Below are positions 59,254-64,000 of a stretch of DNA of 64,000 nucleotides, one piece after another. Made by a program: the position numbers and the translations under genes. The stretch comes from Prunus persica. Its lineage: Eukaryota; Streptophyta; Magnoliopsida; Rosales; Rosaceae. Location of the stretch: the NCBI RefSeq assembly GCF_000346465.2, contig NC_034014.1, positions 2,375,749 through 2,439,748 on the forward strand, given 5' to 3'. How positions within the stretch are numbered: position 1 is the stretch's first letter; every line of letters starts with the position of its first letter. The notes below the pieces were generated by a model, which saw nothing but the letters and a program-made list of their open reading frames with translations, was not told where the DNA came from and made no database searches.

Positions 59254-60377
59254 TGTAATTTTATAGATTTTACAGGGCCTGCATCTTCATTGCAGGTGGA
59301 AAAAATCTATCTGTTGTATGTTCCTGTTATAATAATTACGCACATTCTTAAACTTGCACCTGTGGTTTTTACGTCTTTTCAAAATGACGGTTTGGAACCT
59401 TGTACCTTATAGGTTCAAATAACCACATCGACTCTCCCAAATTTCATATTTCAACGTATGGAACTTTTGGCCTGGGCTAAACACAAACTCAGAATTTATT
59501 CGCCCTTTTCAAGTGGACATGAAATATGAATTGAGTAAAAGCCACGCTAATATCTCATATATTTGAATCCATGTGCTTCCGGCCCAGATATAACAAAATA
59601 TGTGGGAAGCCTCAATTCATCGTTTTCTTATGCCAAAGAAATATGTGGTGTACCACAATTTGCAATAATACCTCAAGGATTGTCCATTTAACTGTTGGAA
59701 CTTTAGGTTCTCAACACTGTTAGATTTTGAACTTCAGGCCAAAATCACATATTCTCATGGTATGGACATTCAATCCCCTTAGACTTTGAACTTCGGGCCA
59801 AAATCACATATTCTCATGGTATGGACATTTTTACAATTTTCTGTATATTTTTCTGAACTTCAAGTCCTTACATAATTGTCCATATCTTGAGGAACTTTTG
59901 GCATCTCATTTAATTGCTCATTCATGAGTTTAAGGAACTGCAGGTTCCCTTTTTGAATATAGTGACGGTTTACCCAAAATGGTTAATATTTATGTATACG
60001 TCACTATTCATATATCCGGTACTATTCATCAAGTCATGAATACGTATCTATTCATGTGGACAGTACATTTGCCAGTACAATTATCATCCATGTGTACGGC
60101 ATTATGAAACAATACGGTACTGTTACATCATTAAGGAACCCCAGGTCCTTATTTACATGTCAGGGATCAAGGACCCTCAAGTCCAATCACATGTTTACAA
60201 ATATAGTACCGGAGAGACTGCCAGCTCTCATATTAACATTATCATCAAGGATCTTCAAGTCCTGATATAATTATATGATGCAGATCAAGGAACTTCTGGT
60301 CCTGATCTGCATACTGTAAAAACTCATCATACAGCACATTTAATCCATAAAATAAATTACTGGTAAATAAATTACTG

Positions 60378-60868
60378 GTATGGGCGATAAACCCGCACCA
60401 TACTTTAAATAAATGTAAATGTGCGGTAAAATTAATTCATAAATTAAATTGCTTGCTGTATGGACGTTAATCCCGCACCATACCTTAAATAAAAGGAAAT
60501 ATAAAGTATGAGGGTTAATTCCACATCATACTTTTAATAAAAGTAAATGTGCAGTAAAGTAAATTCATAAAGTATGAGGGTTAATTCCACATCATACTTT
60601 TAATAAAAGTAAATGTACGGTAAAGTAAATTCATAAAGTATGAGGGTTAATTCCACATCATACTTTAAGTAAGAGTAAATGTGCTTGTATGGGCACTAAT
60701 TCTACTCCATACTTTTAAATAAAAGTAAAGGCATGGACGATAAACCCGCACCACCCTTTTAAATAAATACTGTTGTATGGGTAATAAACCTACACCATAC
60801 AGTAAATAAAATAAATGTGCGGTAAATTAAATTTCATAAAGTATGAGGGTCAATTCCACATCATACTT
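60378..60868 (-). repeat. Leader hairpin array of LARD C
   Basis: Eight hairpins at 60378, 60458, 60504, 60571, 60636, 60687, 60775 and 60839. Four have the stem GTATGG/CCATAC and four AAGTATGA/TCATACTT. Confidence 0.85.
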
Positions 60869-61173
60869 TAAATAAAAGTAAATTTGCGATAAAGTAAAGG
60901 CAATTATTGGTGGGTTCTTATCAACACCACGATCAAATAGTATAGCAGATAATATTATTATCGTTTGTGGAAGGCATCATGCTTGTCTCTCAAATCAAAT
61001 GCTTTCCACCTGTAATCTGCACACCTGCACCAATTGGTTTATTAAATACTGTAGAGGAATAATAAAGTAATAGAAAGCATAAAAAAAAAATAAAAATTCT
61101 TTATTATTATTTATTTTTCTTTCTTTCGGTGGATTTGCTGTTGGATCTGCTGTTGGATCTGCTTTTGCTTTCA

Positions 61174-61428
61174 TCATTGCTGCTGATAATTGCCCAAAAT
61201 AATCGCAGGTCCACCACTACCGCCTGGACCTACAACCCCATCTGTAACAATGGTCAAGCACACAACGCCTGAGCTTGAAACCATAGAGAAATAATTCTTT
61301 GTCTCAGCTTCCACGGCAAGTTGTGGCCTCTCCGATGGAGCTGCAAGTTCTGATTGTTTAAAATAAGCAAACACTTTTTGATTGTTTCCCGGAAAAAGAG
61401 AAATTAATTCCCGAGAAAAACCGGCCAA
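61174..61428 (-). pseudogene. Captured aspartyl-protease fragment in LARD C
   Basis: The minus-strand frame of 84 codons starts AGFSRELISL and ends VVCLTIVTDGVVGPG...GPAIILGNYQQQ. The VCLT-V-TDG...GP-IILGNYQ-Q pattern is the C-terminal region of plant nepenthesin-type aspartyl proteases of the At4g16563 kind. The first part looks like the upstream AGFGR-LSLP region joined by an internal deletion. The catalytic Asp motifs are absent. It lies in the sense orientation of the LARD, between the 5' LTR and the hairpins. Confidence 0.7.
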
Positions 61429-61517
61429 GTTGCTCGAGCTGAATTACTAGACTCTTTGCTCGTTCAACGAAAAACCAACGGAAACACCGATTCAACTCAG
61501 TCATCGAGGTCATAACG

Positions 61518-61549
61518 TGTTATAAATCTAAAGAAGAAATTTGGAGAGG

Positions 61550-61580
<31 letters not shown>

Positions 61581-61670
61581 AGGGAATGATTTTCTCTTCT
61601 TATTGTGTGTTCCTTACAAGAATGGAGAAGCCCTATTTATAGGCATTTGGGCTCCATCATATTTACAACA
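61518..61670 (-). repeat. LARD C 5' LTR
   Basis: 153 bp, 8 bp longer than its partner through extra GA units. Confidence 0.93.
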
Positions 61671-61675
61671 ATTTG

Positions 61676-62498
61676 AATCTTTCTTTTATTTTTGTTTCTC
61701 TCTCTGGGTTCCACAAGAAACATGGGCTTTTGTTTCTCCCTTTGTCTAAAACTGCATGGACTATTTATCCATAGATGAAAATGCTGAGCACATTTGTATC
61801 TCTATTTGGACAACCTAGTTGAAGGCTTGCCTTGGCTCTAAAGGCAAGTTTGGCCCATCTACAAAACAGAAAGATTAAAGTTGAGATTTCTATTTTTTTT
61901 CACCTTTTTTTTATATTTTTTTATACGAGAGAGACGTGATACATTTGCATTTTGCAAATCTTTTTACAAGCAAATTTTATAATTTACTAGTCAAAGCAAA
62001 TCAACAGTGATTTGCTTCAGAAAAAAAGGAACTAAATTTGAATCAATTTCCCACTAAAGAAGACTAATTGATGCTAATTACTGATTCCCTGTACTAAATT
62101 TATTGCCAAATTCAATCAGATTCCCGAAATTAATATACAGGCCACCATGATATTTGACTGATGGACGACATAATTTTTGCAAAAACATAAGGATATTTTT
62201 CTCTCTCAAATAGTCAAATTGCCCTTTTTTAAGGCCACTGTTTTCCCACCAATTTTCAGAAATCTCCCAATCATATATCCAAATAAAAAACTGTTTTTAA
62301 AAATTATATAATTTCCAAAAAAAAAAAAAAAATTGCCAATTCCCTTAGAAGGTAACTTTCAAATCCCACAACTTTCCGTTATTAATCCGAAGAGGGAAGC
62401 AAATTTTGCTTCCAAAAAAGGCAAAAAAAGAGTTTTAAAAACAGGGGAAAGCAGAGCCCTCTTTACGAATTTCTTCAGAAAACATTCAAAGCAAAGCA
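61676..62498. other. Intergenic/promoter of the subtilase gene
   Basis: AT-rich with a poly-A run near 62318-62332. The 5' UTR probably begins within the last 150 bp. No other gene. Confidence 0.4.
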
Positions 62499-63326
62499 AT
62501 GGGGAGTTCAATTCTCCCTCCTTTTCTTCTATCTGTTCTTCTCTTCTCCCTGTTTCAGATACCAGTTCATGCTGCCAAAAATGTATACCTGCGTTGCTTT
62601 TCTTCACTTCATTCATGCAATTCAGTTTTCTCAGTTTTCTTTTTTCATTCTAATGAATTCTACTGATGGCCTTGGAATTTTTCTTTGTTTCAGTCTTACA
62701 TAGTGTACTTAGGAGCACAGCCTCATGTCCTGGACCCTTCGTCGGTCGATCTCGATAGCGTAACAAACTCTCATTACAATTTATTGGGATCAGTATTGGG
62801 AAGGTATGGCATTAGATATAAGTTCTGACCAGGCTTTTATTTTTTTCTTCTTTTTTGGTTTTTTCATTTCTAATGTGGTTGAATTTGTTATTTGCTGCAC
62901 TTTCTTCAATAGCAATGAAAGGGCCCAAGAAGCAATATTTTACTCCTACAACAGAAATATCAATGGCTTTGCTGCAATTTTGGATGAGGAAGAAGCTGCT
63001 CAGATTGCAAGTAAGAATTCAAATCTTATACCTTCTATAGAAATGTAACAATTACAATGTTTTTGAAAATCAATTTTACAACTTCTTTTTTATTTACAGT
63101 TTCCTCTGTTTTTCTCTGTTGTCCTCTATTTCTCACAATTGCTATGCATATGCAATTGCAGAGGACCCAAATGTTCTTTCTGTTTTCCCAAACAGAGGAA
63201 GAAAACTGCATACAACTCGTTCATGGGATTTTCTTGGATTGGAAGAAAACGGAGAAGTTCGTCACGGTTCGATTTGGAAGAAGGCACAGTTTGGTGCAAA
63301 TACCATTATCGGAAACCTTGATACTG
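62499..63326 (+). CDS. Subtilisin-like serine protease (SBT5-like), 5' part
   Basis: Exons 62499-62582, 62694-62803, 62913-63010 and 63162-63326 splice in frame and encode the first 152 residues. Order: signal peptide (MGSSILPPFLLSVLLFSLFQ, cleavage near VHA-A), inhibitor I9 propeptide (SYIVYLGAQPH to DPNVLSVFPNRGRKLHTTRS, with FYSYNRNINGFAA), then the start of the S8 domain (WDFLGLE) up to the catalytic Asp in IIGNLDTG. The donor GTAATT at 63327 opens an intron of more than 670 bp that runs past the window end. Subtilases of this group (SBT5.3/5.4 type) are secreted to the apoplast. No defect seen in the visible part. Confidence 0.92.
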
Positions 63327-64000
63327 GTAATTTAATTTGATTTAATTTGTTGTTTGGTTCAGAATTTATGCAACATTGAACTCTTTGGAGTGTAAGATCG
63401 GTCACATTGTTTGCTTTTCTTGATACATGCCTTGCCCGTTAAATCTTGCGTGAGTTTTTGAAACTTGATTTCATGTCCACGTTTTTAGCACATCTGATTT
63501 CTTCGAATTAAATCCAGAAGTTGACAATGATATAGTGCTGCTGAGTTTTATATAATTATGATACTTTGACCTGACCCTATTAGGTCAGCGTTTTTCATAT
63601 CAGATAGAAACTTTCTGTAGTGATATATCATGGTTTATATGAAACAAACCCTAATTGTGAAATGCTGCCAACCCAATATGGCATTTTGCATAATGATTTT
63701 GACCAACCCACTTTCATATTTCAAAGAGTTTTGCAAGTTGATGTCAAGCCTTGTTTTACTTAACTGCAAGAAACTCTTAATTCTTAGAAATTAACCGCTG
63801 TAAGAAATGCAGATCAGTCTAGATAACTGACTGTAACGACTTCGTAATATATCTGTGTTTCAAATTGTGGGTATTTTCTTCTTCTTTTTTTCTATTAAAA
63901 TACCATATATAATATTTCCCTTTCTGGTATAATTGTGCTTTTGCTTCCATTATTTGTGCCATACTGTTCTTGTGTTTCTTTTGTTTGGCTTGTTTTCTTT
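63327..64000 (+). other. Intron of the subtilase gene, continues beyond the window
   Basis: No exon with the expected continuation (VWPES-type) was found before the window end. Confidence 0.6.

Larger units (their letters stand above)
55884..61670 (-). mobile_element. LARD C: large non-autonomous LTR retrotransposon
   Basis: LTRs 55884-56028 (145 bp) and 61518-61670 (153 bp) differ only in the number of GA units. Target duplication ATTTG lies at 55879-55883 and 61671-61675. On the minus strand the LTR has CCTATAAATAGGGC (TATA), and AAGGGGGAG precedes the 3' LTR. The interior is collinear with LARD A, adding eight leader hairpins (60378-60868), a captured aspartyl-protease fragment near the 5' LTR and an antisense coiled-coil ORF. 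The sequence after the 5' LTR reads CGTTATGACCTCGATGAC, so only CGTTAT is shared with the PBS region of A and B. Recent insertion. Confidence 0.93.

Overview
This is nuclear DNA from a eudicot plant. The genes have small introns with plant-type splice sites, the intergenic DNA is AT-rich and full of microsatellites, and the mobile elements are Copia, LARD-like, CACTA-like, Helitron-like and fold-back types. Gene content and repeat style suggest Rosaceae, probably Prunus; that is a recognition-based inference. There is one 100-N assembly gap (7796-7895), inside a Copia gag.

The host-gene core is a dispersed tandem array of six small heavy-metal-associated (HMA/HIPP-like) genes, all on the + strand: copy 1 (2214-2842), 2 (10063-10752), 3 (12954-13426), 4 (35575-36315), 5 (37688-38275) and 6 (45706-46226). 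Promoters, introns and 3' UTRs are recognisably duplicated with the coding parts. Only copy 1 keeps both the metal-binding CxxC and the C-terminal CaaX box. Copies 2-4 have ACG where copies 1 and 6 have the start ATG, and instead have an in-frame upstream ATG that adds 25-27 residues made from former 5' UTR. Two other genes look intact: a BTB/POZ gene of the At1g21780 type (53303-54960) and the 5' part of a subtilisin-like protease (62499 to beyond the window).

Much of the rest is mobile DNA. A young Copia element lies at 3729-8693. Three relatives of one non-autonomous LTR family (here LARD A 23478-29757, LARD B 38938-44615, LARD C 55884-61670) each have a perfect 5-bp target duplication. 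They share interior sequence but have LTRs of 145-522 bp. Their leaders carry an array of covarying hairpins, and two of them hold host gene fragments between the 5' LTR and that array. LARD C also carries an antisense coiled-coil reading frame with a single nonsense codon; a relic of the same frame lies at 19094-19216. LARD A sits inside an 11.2-kb segment bounded by inverted CACTA-type ends (22518-33724). That segment also holds exon fragments of pheophytinase, a recA homologue and a Helitron-like protein, all on one strand.

Broken host sequences include two fragments of a Pro-X carboxypeptidase (S28) gene, a kelch-like pseudogene and a possible MULE transposase fragment. No rRNA, tRNA or CRISPR was recognised.
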